Shown here piece after piece: positions 53,349-63,300 of a DNA stretch of 64,000 nucleotides. The notes beneath the pieces were generated by a model. That model ran no database searches. It saw only the letters and a list, made by a program, of their open reading frames with translations, and was not told the DNA's origin. The stretch is from Fructilactobacillus carniphilus (GTDB lineage Bacteria; Bacillota; Bacilli; Lactobacillales; Lactobacillaceae): assembly GCF_024029675.1 (NCBI RefSeq), contig NZ_CP097121.1:1-64000 (forward strand), read 5' to 3'. Within the stretch, counting starts at the first letter, position 1, and the number at the start of each line of letters is the position of its first letter. A program made the translations under genes and the position numbers.

Positions 53349-54365
53349 ATGTTAACTCGAGCTGAGATTCAAAGATTCCCCAAAGCCGAACTTCATTGTC
53401 ACCTTGATGGTTCGATTCGCCCCCACACCCTGCGCCAAATTGCCCGGAGCCAGGGAATGGCAGTGGATTCTAACCTCATGGAGTTGACCCGCAAAATGGT
53501 GGCGCCCAAAAGGTGTGAGAACTTAGAGGAGTACCTAAAGACCTTTGACTTTGTCTTGCCCTTTTTACAAACGGTGCCAGCCTTACAACGCGCTGCCTAT
53601 GACGTGATGGAACAGGCGCATCAAGATGGCGTGGTGTATTTGGAACTACGCTTTGCCCCGGTTCTTTCGACCCAGGGACAACTGACGATTCCAGAAACGG
53701 TGCAAGCCGTGGCCGCCGGAATGGACGAAGCCTACCGGACCTATGGGATCAGAGGGAACTTGATTGTGTGTGGAATGCGAACGGAAGATGGCGACGCCGT
53801 GCACCACGATTTTGCGGCTCTTGAAGAAGTCCAAGACCAAGTGGCGGGGATTGACCTCGCGGGTCCCGAAGTAGACGGATTCGTTCCCGAATACGAACAG
53901 GCCCTGCAGGAAGCCGTGGCCGACTTAGACGTGCAACTGACCTTACATGCCGGTGAATGTGGTTGTGCTCACAACGTGGTCGAAGCGATTCAAGCGGGAA
54001 GCCAACGGATCGGGCACGGGATTGCCGCCAATGGGGACGCGGAAGCTGAACGCCTGTTAAAGGAACGGCAGATCTGCATCGAAGGCTGCCCCACCAGCAA
54101 CTGTCAAACCGGAGCTTTGGACCGGATCGAGGATTACCCGTTACAACGATGGTTAAACCAGGGACAAGCATTGTGCATTAACACCGACAACCGGACCGTT
54201 TCTGACACTACTTTAACGGAGGAATACTTCCAGCTGGCGCACCACGATGGCTTGACCAAGGACCAATTGCGCCTGTGCAACCAAAACGCCGTGCGCCATT
54301 CCTTTGCGGACGAAGTCACTAAGGCGTCGTTATTGCAGGAAATCACCAACTTTGAAGCAGAATAA
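53349..54365 (+). CDS. add: Adenosine deaminase
   Basis: 338 residues. Zinc ligands in ELHCHLDGS (H-x-H near 16-18), then the LTLHAGE segment (H and catalytic E), IGHGI and NTDNRTVS (D). It deaminates adenosine to inosine in purine salvage. GAGGAG lies upstream of the ATG. Monocistronic. Confidence 0.94.
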   Translation: MLTRAEIQRFPKAELHCHLDGSIRPHTLRQIARSQGMAVDSNLMELTRKMVAPKRCENLEEYLKTFDFVLPFLQTVPALQRAAYDVMEQAHQDGVVYLELRFAPVLSTQGQLTIPETVQAVAAGMDEAYRTYGIRGNLIVCGMRTEDGDAVHHDFAALEEVQDQVAGIDLAGPEVDGFVPEYEQALQEAVADLDVQLTLHAGECGCAHNVVEAIQAGSQRIGHGIAANGDAEAERLLKERQICIEGCPTSNCQTGALDRIEDYPLQRWLNQGQALCINTDNRTVSDTTLTEEYFQLAHHDGLTKDQLRLCNQNAVRHSFADEVTKASLLQEITNFEAE

Positions 54366-54396
54366 TTTTCAATTAGTGCAATCTTGATTGCATAGT

Positions 54397-54432
54397 AAAA
54401 AGCCTAGCAGATTGGTTTCTGCTAGGCTTTTT
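54397..54432. terminator. Bidirectional terminator
   Basis: Fifteen-bp stem aaaaagcctagcaga with its complement, 6-base loop, between convergent genes. Confidence 0.92.
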
Positions 54433-54448
54433 AGTGTGCTGCGTTAAA

Positions 54449-55363
54449 TTAAAATTGGTTATTTTCCACGTCACGAATGAAACTAGCCAAGTGGTCGTAG
54501 TACACGGGCGCGTTGTCAATCATGTGGTGGTGACCACCGTTGGGAGTAGAAGCAAAGCGGGCGTTAGGAATCATCTGCGCCATCCGTTTTCCGGTTGCAA
54601 GTGGCATTGTTTCGTGTTCCCCAAAGGTAACCAAGGTTGGAACTTGGATGTCCTTTAAGTGGTCGGTGAAGTTCCAATCCTTCAATTTTCCGGTAATCAC
54701 GAATTCGTTGTCACCCTGAAAGGCGTTGTAAAGCGGTACGCTCATCGTGTCGACGAGGTGGGCAATGGCTGCCGGTTGTTTCCGGTCCACGTATTGTTCG
54801 TTTAACCGGGTCACGAGGGCCTGGTAACGGTCGTTATCGTAGTTATTTTCTGCTTCACATTTTTGCATGTAAGCTAATTCGTCGGGAGTTAAGGCTTCCT
54901 TACGAATTTGGGCCAGATGGTCGGTGTAGTCGCTGATCCGGTCGACCATGGAAGAGATGATAGCTCCCTTCAGGTGGTCACCGTACTTAGCGGCATACAG
55001 TTGTACGAGGGCGCCTCCCCAGGACTGACCAATCAGGTAGAAGTTGTCGAGGCCCAATTTTTGCCGAACTTCTTCTACTTCGTCGACGTAGTAGTCGTAG
55101 GTTTCAATGTTATTCGCTACCGCAGGGTCGTCCCAGTCGGGCGTGTCTGAATACCATGAACCCAGTTGGTCGTACATGTGGACCTGGACGTTTAAGCCCT
55201 GTTTTTGTAATTGTTGGGCTGTGTCTTCCCAGTATTCGTGGGTGCCACCGGGGCCACCGTGTAAAGCGAGCAAGTGAATGTCGCCAGTTCCTTGCGTGTT
55301 GGTCCATAAGTGATAACCGTTCTCAAGGGTAATGATTTTTGTTCCTGTTTTCATCTTTTCCAC
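54449..55363 (-). CDS. pepI: Proline iminopeptidase PepI/Pip
   Basis: 304 residues of the alpha/beta hydrolase S33 family. Oxyanion motif LHGGPGGTHEYW at 34-45, nucleophile GQSWGG near 112, and late Asp and His in TFGEHET and NGGHHH. It releases N-terminal Pro from peptides. A cytosolic enzyme of the proteolytic system, together with PepO and PepT in this window. Confidence 0.94.
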   Translation of the reverse strand: MEKMKTGTKIITLENGYHLWTNTQGTGDIHLLALHGGPGGTHEYWEDTAQQLQKQGLNVQVHMYDQLGSWYSDTPDWDDPAVANNIETYDYYVDEVEEVRQKLGLDNFYLIGQSWGGALVQLYAAKYGDHLKGAIISSMVDRISDYTDHLAQIRKEALTPDELAYMQKCEAENNYDNDRYQALVTRLNEQYVDRKQPAAIAHLVDTMSVPLYNAFQGDNEFVITGKLKDWNFTDHLKDIQVPTLVTFGEHETMPLATGKRMAQMIPNARFASTPNGGHHHMIDNAPVYYDHLASFIRDVENNQF

Positions 55364-55502
55364 CTACTTTATTAGTTTAACTGTATGATACCACGATTAG
55401 AGCTGGGGTCCACACCGAGCAGTTTCTCGGAGTACCCAAACTGATCGAAAGTGTGTAAGATAGTAATTAGATTGACAAGAAAAGAGCAAAGTTGAGGTAA
55501 GA

Positions 55503-56630
55503 ATGGAATATTTAGGAAGCATTTGGATTGTACTAGTCGCCGCGCTGTTATTTGGATACGGAGCCAGTCGGATCGGGCTCCCCAGCGTGGTCGGACAGAT
55601 TATTGCCGGAATCATCATTGGCCCGGCGTTACTGAACTGGGTCAAGTTAAACGAGATTCTGTCGGTGAGCGCCGATCTCGGGATTATTTTACTGATGTTT
55701 TTAGCCGGACTGGAGTGCGATTTCAATCAGGTTAAAAAATACTTGAAGTCCGCCACGGGGATTGCCGTCTGCGGGGTCGTGTTGCCGATGCTGGTCTTCT
55801 TTGGACTGGGAATGCTGCTCAAGCAGGGGATGGTCGAAGCGTTGTTCTGGGGGGTAATTTTCTCAGCGACCTCCGTTTCGATTAGTGTGGCCGTGCTGCA
55901 GGAATACGGCAAATTGCAGTCGGTGGCCGGAGCGGTGATTTTGGGGGCCGCGGTAGTCGATGACATCATCTCAATCGTGCTGCTGAGCCTGTTTACCAGT
56001 TTCTTTACGGGCGGTGGCAACATCGCCCTGGTGATCGGCCTGCAGGTTCTTTACCTGATTTTCCTCTTCGTGATGGTGAAGTGGGTGGTGCCAGAAATCA
56101 TTAAAATCGGGATGTACTTTCACGATGACATTGCGCTAGCCATCATTGGAATCGTGTTGTGCTTCTCCTTAGCCGAACTGGCCGAGGTGTGCCACCTAAG
56201 TTCCGTGTTAGGGGCTTTCTTTGCCGGAATCGCCGTCGGCTTTACGCCCGCCCGGGACACGATTGAACACAGTACGAACATCATTGGTTATGCCTTGCTA
56301 ATTCCCATCTTCTTTGTCTCCGTGGGGTTAGAATTAAAGTTGGTTACCAGTTGGAATGGGTTCTTAATCGTGATCTTATTGACAGTGGTGGCTCTGCTCA
56401 CCAAGTGGGTCGGCTGTGGCCTGGGCGCGCGCGCCTTTGGCTTTAGCTGGAAGGATAGTAACGTGATTGGAGCCGGGATGGTTTCGCGAGGGGAAATGGC
56501 CCTGATTGTGGCGCAGGTCGGACTTAGCAGTCATTTACTATCGAACCATTTGTACTCGGAAATTATTTTCGTAATCATCTTAACCACCATTTTGTCACCA
56601 ATTATGTTAAAGTGGGGGCTTAAAAAATAA
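55503..56630 (+). CDS. CPA2-family cation/proton antiporter
   Basis: 375 residues with about 12 helices. Family segments are GYGASRIGLPSVVGQIIAG, MFLAGLECDF, the DD-type site ILGAAVVDDIISIVLL near 145 and FFAGIAVGFTP. There is no cytosolic regulatory domain, unlike the second antiporter at 60217. It ends 22 bp before the guanylate-kinase-like gene. Confidence 0.92.
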   Translation: MEYLGSIWIVLVAALLFGYGASRIGLPSVVGQIIAGIIIGPALLNWVKLNEILSVSADLGIILLMFLAGLECDFNQVKKYLKSATGIAVCGVVLPMLVFFGLGMLLKQGMVEALFWGVIFSATSVSISVAVLQEYGKLQSVAGAVILGAAVVDDIISIVLLSLFTSFFTGGGNIALVIGLQVLYLIFLFVMVKWVVPEIIKIGMYFHDDIALAIIGIVLCFSLAELAEVCHLSSVLGAFFAGIAVGFTPARDTIEHSTNIIGYALLIPIFFVSVGLELKLVTSWNGFLIVILLTVVALLTKWVGCGLGARAFGFSWKDSNVIGAGMVSRGEMALIVAQVGLSSHLLSNHLYSEIIFVIILTTILSPIMLKWGLKK

Positions 56631-56652
56631 ATTAGAAACCGGGGGAATTGTG

Positions 56653-57231
56653 ATGAAATCACGCCAACCACAGCAACATTACATCATCGTACTAACGGGT
56701 CCGGCGGGCGCCGGGAAGACGACCGTGCAAAATTATTTAGCGACGGAGTACGGGATTCCCAAGATCATCACACATACCACCAGACCGCCGCGAGCACACG
56801 AGCAAGCGGGAGTCCATTACTACTTTGAAACGCCGGCGAGTTTTAACCAGTTGGATCTCTTAGAATCCGTGCACTATGCTGGTCATCAATATGGGTCCTC
56901 GAGAGAGGCACTGGACCGGGTGTGGCAACAAAACCCTCTGGCTTCGATCGTGCTGGATACCCAGGGAGCATTGACATATCGAAAACGGCTCGGTGAGCAA
57001 GCCGTGATTATTTACCTGGCCGTGCCGGAAACGGCGGAGTTACACCGGCGAATGTTGAAACGGGGTGATTCTCCGGCTGCCGTGCAAGCGCGGTTACATA
57101 GCGCTGAAACCCAGCGCGATCTGGAGTTGCCAGCAGAGTTGAAAGACGTGGGGATTTATCTGCCCAACCGGGAGTGGGAGCAGACCACCGCGCAACTGCA
57201 GCAAATTATTGAAAAATTAAACAACGGTTAA
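56653..57231 (+). CDS. Guanylate-kinase-like P-loop protein
   Basis: About 192 residues. I prefer the ATG at 56653 to the GTG at 56650, as GGGGG lies seven bases upstream. P-loop LTGPAGAGKTT at 14-24, followed by THTTRPPRAHEQAGVHYYF, the GMP-binding pattern of guanylate kinases, and a lid Arg in RRMLKRGDSP. It is probably a second nucleotide kinase or a regulatory paralogue; the main gmk must be elsewhere. Cotranscribed with the antiporter. Confidence 0.85.
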   Translation: MKSRQPQQHYIIVLTGPAGAGKTTVQNYLATEYGIPKIITHTTRPPRAHEQAGVHYYFETPASFNQLDLLESVHYAGHQYGSSREALDRVWQQNPLASIVLDTQGALTYRKRLGEQAVIIYLAVPETAELHRRMLKRGDSPAAVQARLHSAETQRDLELPAELKDVGIYLPNREWEQTTAQLQQIIEKLNNG

Positions 57232-57281
57232 GCAATTTTTAAATGCGCTTTGCGATACTAGGTTGTAAAGGAGCTGAGGTT

Positions 57282-57782
57282 ATGAATCGCATTCCACCAT
57301 TCATCACGCCGTTTGCCATTTTCGCCATTTGTTTGGCGTTAGGAACAACAAACGTGGTGACGAATAAGGTGACCCACACCCAGGAAGGGGCGAAGGTTAC
57401 CAACCAAAAAACCACTAATGACAATCAGAATAATTCGAATAAGCAAAATCAGGCAAATGATACCACCAAAACGGATCAGAATAAGACTGACAACACCACG
57501 AATAACGATAATCAGAAGACTGATCAAAAACAAAATACTACGGATCAAACTGATACAAAGCAGAATAACGAGACTAAAAACAATTCAGAAACGAACAGCG
57601 ATACCACTAAGCAGAACCAGAATAACACCACGAACGACACCCAGAAGAATGAATCAGGGACAACGAGTGGCTCTAATTCTGACAACAAACAAAGCTCAGG
57701 AAGTACAGGTAGTTCCACTTCCAATCAACCAGCAAGCTCGTCCTCAACTAGCAACAATCAGAGTCAGGAAGGGGGTAACTAA
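57282..57782 (+). CDS. Secreted Asn/Thr/Gln-rich low-complexity protein
   Basis: I chose the ATG at 57282 (MNRIPPFITPFAI), with AAGGAG about 11 bases upstream; 166 residues. An N-terminal hydrophobic signal or anchor (about 5-25) is followed by a tail made almost only of N, T, D, Q, K and S. There is no folded domain and no sorting signal. It is 2 bp from the next gene, so they act together. It may be a cell-envelope spacer or adhesin-like tail. Confidence 0.75.
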   Translation: MNRIPPFITPFAIFAICLALGTTNVVTNKVTHTQEGAKVTNQKTTNDNQNNSNKQNQANDTTKTDQNKTDNTTNNDNQKTDQKQNTTDQTDTKQNNETKNNSETNSDTTKQNQNNTTNDTQKNESGTTSGSNSDNKQSSGSTGSSTSNQPASSSSTSNNQSQEGGN

Positions 57783-57784
57783 GC

Positions 57785-58579
57785 ATGTTTAGCTTTTTAG
57801 ATGCGATTAATTCGTGGCTAGGGTATATCAATATTGAACCAAGGACTAAGGGTCGCCTTTACGACATCTTGTCGTTTTTAGGAGAACTCTACATGGCTTA
57901 CATTACCTACCGGTTCCTCGCGAATGGTTTTTGGGCGCGCGGTTTACTCCTTCTAGTGGTGACGGTGGTGTTGGCCTACTTCTTGTACCTGAACACGATT
58001 TATTACTTTACCAATCGGACCTCTAAGATTGACGTAACTCCCTGGATTTACAAGATCTTGCACATTAAACCACAGCCGCAGGCACAAGGCCCTAAGGTCC
58101 GCAACATCCCTGCGAATGGGATTTACGATAAGCGTAAAACGATGCCCGGTAAGTTAACTAGTAATGCACCAGAGCAACAGTTCATCAACCAATTAGCTGC
58201 TGAGTTGTTACAACAAGGACTGCTGAAAGCTAACTATGAAGGCTTAAGTGATCGGGAGTTGAAGCAACGCTTGCAACACGAACCACGGGTGGATGCCATT
58301 GGTCAGGGAACCCTCTTGCCGTACTTTGCCATGAAGGCCGAAAACGGTCACCACGTGGTGTATGCGGGACTCAACGAAGCCCATGCGCAACCAATCGGAA
58401 CGGTGACTCAAGTTGGGTTGCAGAGCATTGACCAAGTCGACGCTAATCACGTCCAAATCTTTTTAGCTGCGGCGTACTTAACCGGCGGAAAATTTAAACA
58501 GTTAGGGCGTCGGGGCGTTCTGGAACAACCGGCTGATTATCACATTGAACTAGAAATTGCCTCAAAGGCCACCAATTAA
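57785..58579 (+). CDS. Conserved membrane protein, unknown function
   Basis: 264 residues. Two membrane helices at about 28-46 and 52-76 are followed by a cytosolic or external domain of about 185 residues (PGKLTSNAPEQQFINQLAAELL, then GTLLPYFAM and HVQIFLAAAYLTGG). The C-terminal domain looks alpha/beta and soluble. I do not recognise the family with certainty. Coupled to the low-complexity gene upstream. Confidence 0.75.
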   Translation: MFSFLDAINSWLGYINIEPRTKGRLYDILSFLGELYMAYITYRFLANGFWARGLLLLVVTVVLAYFLYLNTIYYFTNRTSKIDVTPWIYKILHIKPQPQAQGPKVRNIPANGIYDKRKTMPGKLTSNAPEQQFINQLAAELLQQGLLKANYEGLSDRELKQRLQHEPRVDAIGQGTLLPYFAMKAENGHHVVYAGLNEAHAQPIGTVTQVGLQSIDQVDANHVQIFLAAAYLTGGKFKQLGRRGVLEQPADYHIELEIASKATN

Positions 58580-58586
58580 GCAAAAG

Positions 58587-58611
58587 ACCATCCCAAATGG
58601 GGTGGTTTTTT
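58587..58611 (+). terminator. Terminator before xylB
   Basis: Eight-pair stem (one G-T) with loop aaat, then T6. Confidence 0.8.
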
Positions 58612-58615
58612 GCGT

Positions 58616-58640
58616 TGGAAGCGCTTAAATCATCTATAAT
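58616..58640 (+). promoter_or_regulatory. cre site and promoter of xylB
   Basis: The sequence tggaagcgcttaaa (58616-58629) fits the catabolite response element bound by CcpA. A perfect TATAAT lies at 58635-58640. The cre overlaps the -35 area, so CcpA would repress in the presence of a preferred sugar. Confidence 0.65.
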
Positions 58641-58669
58641 AGAGAAAAGAAGATGAGGAGGACAACGTT

Positions 58670-60166
58670 ATGACAGAGTGTGTGTTAGGAATTGACTTGG
58701 GAACCAGTGCGGTGAAGGTTTCTGCGGTGGATCGGTCCGGAAAGATTATTGCCCAGGAGTCGTTTGACTATCCGTTAAGCCAACCCCAATCAGGTTACAG
58801 TGAACAAAATCCCAACGACTGGGTAATGTCGACCACGGTCGCCATTGTCCGTTTGATTTTGGATGATCACATTGACCCCAATGACATTGCCGGGGTTAGC
58901 TACTCCGGCCAGATGCACGGCTTAGTGCTCCTGGATCAGGATTACCACGTGCTACGGCCCGCCATTTTGTGGAACGACACCCGGACTACGGCGGAACGCG
59001 AAGAAATTGAACAGATTATGGGCGACGAGTTCGTGCGAATTACGGGGAACCGGCCGCTCGAAGGGTTCACGTTGCCAAAACTCTTGTGGGTGAAAAAGCA
59101 CGAACCAGAACTATGGCAGCAAACAGCCGTCTTTTTAACGCCAAAGGACTACGTGCGCTATCGGATGACGGGACAACTGGGGATTGATTATTCTGATGCA
59201 ACCGGAACCACATTGCTAGACATCCACACGAATCAATGGAGTACGGAGATTTGTGACCGGTTAGGCATTCCAGAAAGCATTCTTCCACCCCTGCTGCATT
59301 CGGACGACCAAGCAGGAACGATTACCGCTGAATACGCGGAATTCTCGGGCTTGAGTCAAGCAACCAAGGTCTTTGCTGGGGGAGCCGATAATGCTTGTGG
59401 AGCCCTTGGAGCCGGAATTCTTCGTCCCGAAGTAGTGCTTTCTAGCATTGGGACTTCCGGAGTAATCTTGAAGTATGAAGATCAACCGACGGATGCCTAT
59501 CACGGCCAGGTCCAAATGGAAGACCACGTGGTTAACGATGCCTACTACTCGATGGGAGTGACACTCGCAGCCGGCTATTCTTTGAGTTGGTTTAAAAAGA
59601 CCTTCTGTTCAGACATTACCTTTGACCAGATGATGGCCGGAGCAGCAGAATCAGAAATCGGTGCCAAGGGGTTACTCTTTACGCCGTACATCGTCGGGGA
59701 ACGAACTCCGTACGCAGATGCAGACGTGCGGGGAAGCTTCATTGGGATTGATGCCACCCAAAAACGGGGCGACTTTACCCGTGCCGTGATTGAGGGGGTC
59801 ACCTTTAGTTTCCGGGATTTACTGGAAATTTATCGGCAGGCTGGCGCGCACTTCCAGCAAGTGGTAGCTATCGGAGGTGGAGCCAAGAGTCCCATGTGGC
59901 TACAAATGCAGGCTGATATTTTCAACGTTCCCGTGCAAAAACTAGCCAACGAACAGGGTCCCGGTTTGGGAGCGGCCATGATTGCCGCGGTTGGCCTCGG
60001 TTGGTATCCGGATTACCAAGCTTGCGCGGACCAGTTTGTGCACGTTGACAAGGTTTACCAACCAATTCCGGCGAACGTTGCGCGCTACAACCAGATTTAC
60101 CGGTTGTACCACGAAGTGTACCCCCAAACTAAGTCATTGACGCACCAACTCCAAGCATTGAAATAA
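58670..60166 (+). CDS. xylB: Xylulokinase
   Basis: 498 residues of the FGGY kinase family. Start motif [12 protein letters not shown] (residues 6-17), substrate motif YSGQMHGLV near 78-86 and the FGGY signatures [13 protein letters not shown] and [11 protein letters not shown] near 395. It phosphorylates D-xylulose for the phosphoketolase pathway. No xylose isomerase or transporter lies next to it. GAGGAGG precedes the ATG. Confidence 0.94.
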   Translation: MTECVLGIDLGTSAVKVSAVDRSGKIIAQESFDYPLSQPQSGYSEQNPNDWVMSTTVAIVRLILDDHIDPNDIAGVSYSGQMHGLVLLDQDYHVLRPAILWNDTRTTAEREEIEQIMGDEFVRITGNRPLEGFTLPKLLWVKKHEPELWQQTAVFLTPKDYVRYRMTGQLGIDYSDATGTTLLDIHTNQWSTEICDRLGIPESILPPLLHSDDQAGTITAEYAEFSGLSQATKVFAGGADNACGALGAGILRPEVVLSSIGTSGVILKYEDQPTDAYHGQVQMEDHVVNDAYYSMGVTLAAGYSLSWFKKTFCSDITFDQMMAGAAESEIGAKGLLFTPYIVGERTPYADADVRGSFIGIDATQKRGDFTRAVIEGVTFSFRDLLEIYRQAGAHFQQVVAIGGGAKSPMWLQMQADIFNVPVQKLANEQGPGLGAAMIAAVGLGWYPDYQACADQFVHVDKVYQPIPANVARYNQIYRLYHEVYPQTKSLTHQLQALK

Positions 60167-60170
60167 ACTA

Positions 60171-60207
60171 AAAAACCGTTCAGAATTAATTTTCTGAGCG
60201 GTTTTTT
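60171..60207. terminator. Bidirectional terminator
   Basis: Stem aaaaaccg/cggtttttt continued by tcagaa/ttctga across one mismatch, between convergent genes. Confidence 0.82.
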
Positions 60208-60216
60208 GCATAAATG

Positions 60217-62079
60217 CTAATTTAATTTTGCCATTTCTTCCCGAATCTTGGCACTATCGTCCGTATCGGTAGAGAAAATAATTTTGTCACCTAGGCGCAG
60301 GATGGTATCTCCAGTGGGTTGGATAATTTGTTTGTCTCGGAAGATCCGGTTGACGGTAATGCCTTCCCCAAACGGGAGGTCTTTAATGCGCGTGCCGACA
60401 AATTTCCGGTTCTGGAGATTAACTTCGTGCAGTTCGATGCTGTTGGATTTAATCATGTTGAAGGTTGATGGGACCTCAATCATTTCGCGCAGCATGGCAA
60501 TGTTAATGGCAAAGGTGTTGTAAACTTCCACCCCGAGGCTGGTAAGTTCCTTTTCGTGTTTGTTTAAAATATTGCGGTCCTCAAACCGGGCAATCACCCG
60601 TTTGACCCCGTATTGCTTAGCAGCCTTCGCCAACCGGTAGTTCGTTTCCGAATCAAAGTAGGCAAAAACGGCAATGTCACAGTCGAAGTCAGCTTGGTTA
60701 ATTAGCTGTTGGACGTCCAAACTCGGTAACAAGTGGACGTTTTTAGCTTCTCTGTGAAAGGTTTTGAAATTTTGCTCATGATCCGTGTAGATATTGACGT
60801 CGTACCAACTTTTCTCTAACTGTTGGGCAACGGGCATGGTGGTGAGGTTCACCCCAAAGATATTGACCTTTAGTTTGTGGTAAATATCAGCCTTCGGGTT
60901 GAAGAAGTGGTTGAACGCCAGGGGTCCAATTAAACAGGTGATGATGGCGGCCAGTAAGAAGGCCCCGGATTGTTGGCTGGTTAGGACCTTCATGTTGTTG
61001 GCCACGCTCAAGATGGCTAGCACCATGGTTAAAGTGGTCATTGGTAGTGCCATCCCGGCAATCGAGTTCTGGCGGTTAAACCGGAGCCGGAAAATTGGGT
61101 AGAGCCCCATTTTGGCAATTAAGTATCCCAATAAAATTAAGGGAATTAGCAAGAGCGCCTTGGGATCCCCCAGGATTTTTTTAAGGTCTAGACCAACTCC
61201 GCTCATAATGAAGAAGATGGGAATGAAGAACCCGTACCCAATGGAATCTAGTTTGTCCTTGGTTGATTCGGATGGTTTCAAGAGTTTGTAAACCATCCCA
61301 CCGACAAAGGCCCCCAGGACGGCTTCAGAACCCACCGTCACAGCTACCACGGAAAGCAGGGCAATGATGAAGAAGGCGAGCCGAACGTCGATTTGCGTGG
61401 TGGATTTATTAATCTTATCGAAGTAATCAAAGAAGTTGTGAAACCGCATTAAAATCAAGGCAGCGACCGCAAAGAGAATTAAAATCAGCCACAGTGACTT
61501 GGAATCTGATCCAAAGATGGACGCGTAAATGGTTAAGCCAAAGACTGGCACGATTTCTCCGAGCGCCGAGATTAGCAAAATAGTCTGCCCAAAGGGAGTA
61601 CTGAGCGCGCTGCGTTCCTTGAGGGCCGCCAGTACAATCCCTAATGAAATGGTCATAAACAGAATGGAGGCCAGCCAGACGTCACTGAACATCCCAGTGA
61701 TTTTGGTCAGGTACCCGAGCGCAAAGGAAAGGACTACAATCGTCAGGTAACCGTAAATGGCTAAGCGCACCGGCGTGTACTTGGACACCTGTTGCCGAGC
61801 CTTTTGTTCCAGTTGACTGGGGTTTTTGGTCTTCGGTCGAAACAGGTCAAAATCGATTTCAATCCCACTTAGAAACAGCAGGATAATCACCCCAATGCTT
61901 GATAGGGACGATAAAATGGTATCATGCGGATTGATCCAGTTCAAAAGACTGGGACCGAGAATAATTCCGACCAGGATTTCTACGACGGACGTCGGTAACG
62001 CAGAAATTTTGAAGCGGCTGAGCAGCAAGGGAATTAACAGGGCTGCCAGTAAGATAATCACTAAGGACAGTTGGTTCAT
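60217..62079 (-). CDS. CPA2 antiporter with TrkA-N and TrkA-C regulatory domains
   Basis: 620 residues. About 12 helices occupy 1-385, with LFLSGIEIDFDLF and GAFVGGMVYKLLKP. The C-terminal part has a nucleotide-binding TrkA-N-like domain (about 400-520: INIFGVNL and RFEDRNIL) and a TrkA-C domain (about 535-615: FVGTRIKDLPFGEG). Such proteins are K+/H+ or Na+/H+ antiporters gated by a nucleotide. Paralogous in its membrane part to the gene at 55503-56630. Confidence 0.92.
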   Translation of the reverse strand: MNQLSLVIILLAALLIPLLLSRFKISALPTSVVEILVGIILGPSLLNWINPHDTILSSLSSIGVIILLFLSGIEIDFDLFRPKTKNPSQLEQKARQQVSKYTPVRLAIYGYLTIVVLSFALGYLTKITGMFSDVWLASILFMTISLGIVLAALKERSALSTPFGQTILLISALGEIVPVFGLTIYASIFGSDSKSLWLILILFAVAALILMRFHNFFDYFDKINKSTTQIDVRLAFFIIALLSVVAVTVGSEAVLGAFVGGMVYKLLKPSESTKDKLDSIGYGFFIPIFFIMSGVGLDLKKILGDPKALLLIPLILLGYLIAKMGLYPIFRLRFNRQNSIAGMALPMTTLTMVLAILSVANNMKVLTSQQSGAFLLAAIITCLIGPLAFNHFFNPKADIYHKLKVNIFGVNLTTMPVAQQLEKSWYDVNIYTDHEQNFKTFHREAKNVHLLPSLDVQQLINQADFDCDIAVFAYFDSETNYRLAKAAKQYGVKRVIARFEDRNILNKHEKELTSLGVEVYNTFAINIAMLREMIEVPSTFNMIKSNSIELHEVNLQNRKFVGTRIKDLPFGEGITVNRIFRDKQIIQPTGDTILRLGDKIIFSTDTDDSAKIREEMAKLN

Positions 62080-62171
62080 AAGTTCCTCCGTTTGGTTGTG
62101 AAATTAAAAGATTCACAGTTAGTTATAAAAGATTTTACCTGATTTGTCCACGAGAATGTTAAGAAAAAATA

Positions 62172-62214
62172 AAAAGCGGCTTGCTCCGCCCCAAAACGGG
62201 AGCAGCAAACCGCT
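62172..62214 (-). terminator. Terminator after ldhD
   Basis: Long hairpin (62175-62214) with a few mismatches and a T5 tail on the reverse strand. Confidence 0.8.
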
Positions 62215-62230
62215 AGTTAAACCCTTAAAT

Positions 62231-63229
62231 TTAAAGGTTTACTTCTTTATCAGATTTTCCGGTGGTTAACAGGGATAAGTTAGCATCCATGGCAAATTGA
62301 ACCATGTTCTTAACGGCGACCTTCGTGTAGAAGGCGATGTGTGGCGTAATTAAAACGTTATCGCGTTGCATCAAGTCCTTGAGCCGAGCGTCTGGAATCT
62401 TGTCGAAGCTACCGAAGTTGGTGTTAAAGACGCCCACTTCGTCTTCGTAAACGTCCAGGGCGGCACCAGCAATTTTACCACTGTCTAAACCACGAATTAA
62501 AGCATCGGTATCAATTAAGGAACCCCGAGCGGCGTTGATAATCCGAATACCAGGTTTCATTTGCCCAATGGTTTCATCGTTAATCATGTGGTCATTTTCT
62601 TTTAAAGCGGGGGCGTGCAAAGTCAAAATGTCGGAGTTTGCGTATAACTCTGCTGGGGTATCAACGTAGATGCCTTCTTTTTGCAGTTCAGAGTTGGGGA
62701 ATGGATCGTAGGCAATGACCTTAGCGCCAAAGCCCTTCACAATCTTAACCACTTCGCGTCCAATTCGACCGGTGGCGTAAACCCCGACCGTTTGTTGGTT
62801 CATTTCTTCGGCAATGTCTGGAGCCCAGGTTAAGTCCCCGTGCCGCATTTTATCTTCAAATTTTTTCGTATTTCTGAGGAGCCGCATCATTTCGGTCACG
62901 GCTAGTTCAGCAATTGCAGATGGAGAATAAGCCGGAACGTTAGTAACGTGAATGTCGTTAGCCTTGGCAGCGTCAGCATCGACGTTATCAACTCCCACGT
63001 TTCGTAAGGAGAGCGCGTGGACCCCGTATTGACCTAGTTGGTCTAATACTGCCTTGGTGTAAGGCTTTTGTTGGTAAGCGACGACCCCGTCAAAGCCTTC
63101 TGCTTCTTTGACCGTGTCTTCATCAAGGAGCTGGGATTCACTTTTGACCTCAACGTCTGGGTGTTGTGCTTCCCAGTCCTTTAAATATGGTGCTTCATCG
63201 TCACGAATTCCGTAAGCAATAATCTTCAT
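62231..63229 (-). CDS. ldhD: D-lactate dehydrogenase
   Basis: 332 residues. Catalytic Arg in NAARGSL, Glu in VYEDEVGVFN and His in LITPHIAFYT. The nucleotide motif reads YATGRIGREV: the first Gly of the usual GTGHIG pattern is Ala. The C-terminal FPDAR-type loop (IPDARLKDLM) is conserved. It reduces pyruvate to D-lactate and regenerates NAD+. Monocistronic. Confidence 0.94.
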   Translation of the reverse strand: MKIIAYGIRDDEAPYLKDWEAQHPDVEVKSESQLLDEDTVKEAEGFDGVVAYQQKPYTKAVLDQLGQYGVHALSLRNVGVDNVDADAAKANDIHVTNVPAYSPSAIAELAVTEMMRLLRNTKKFEDKMRHGDLTWAPDIAEEMNQQTVGVYATGRIGREVVKIVKGFGAKVIAYDPFPNSELQKEGIYVDTPAELYANSDILTLHAPALKENDHMINDETIGQMKPGIRIINAARGSLIDTDALIRGLDSGKIAGAALDVYEDEVGVFNTNFGSFDKIPDARLKDLMQRDNVLITPHIAFYTKVAVKNMVQFAMDANLSLLTTGKSDKEVNL

Positions 63230-63300
63230 GATTAATTTCCTCCTTTGCTTTTACGCCCTCATTATAGCATTTTCACCGCGCCAAATTTCAAGGATTCGCC

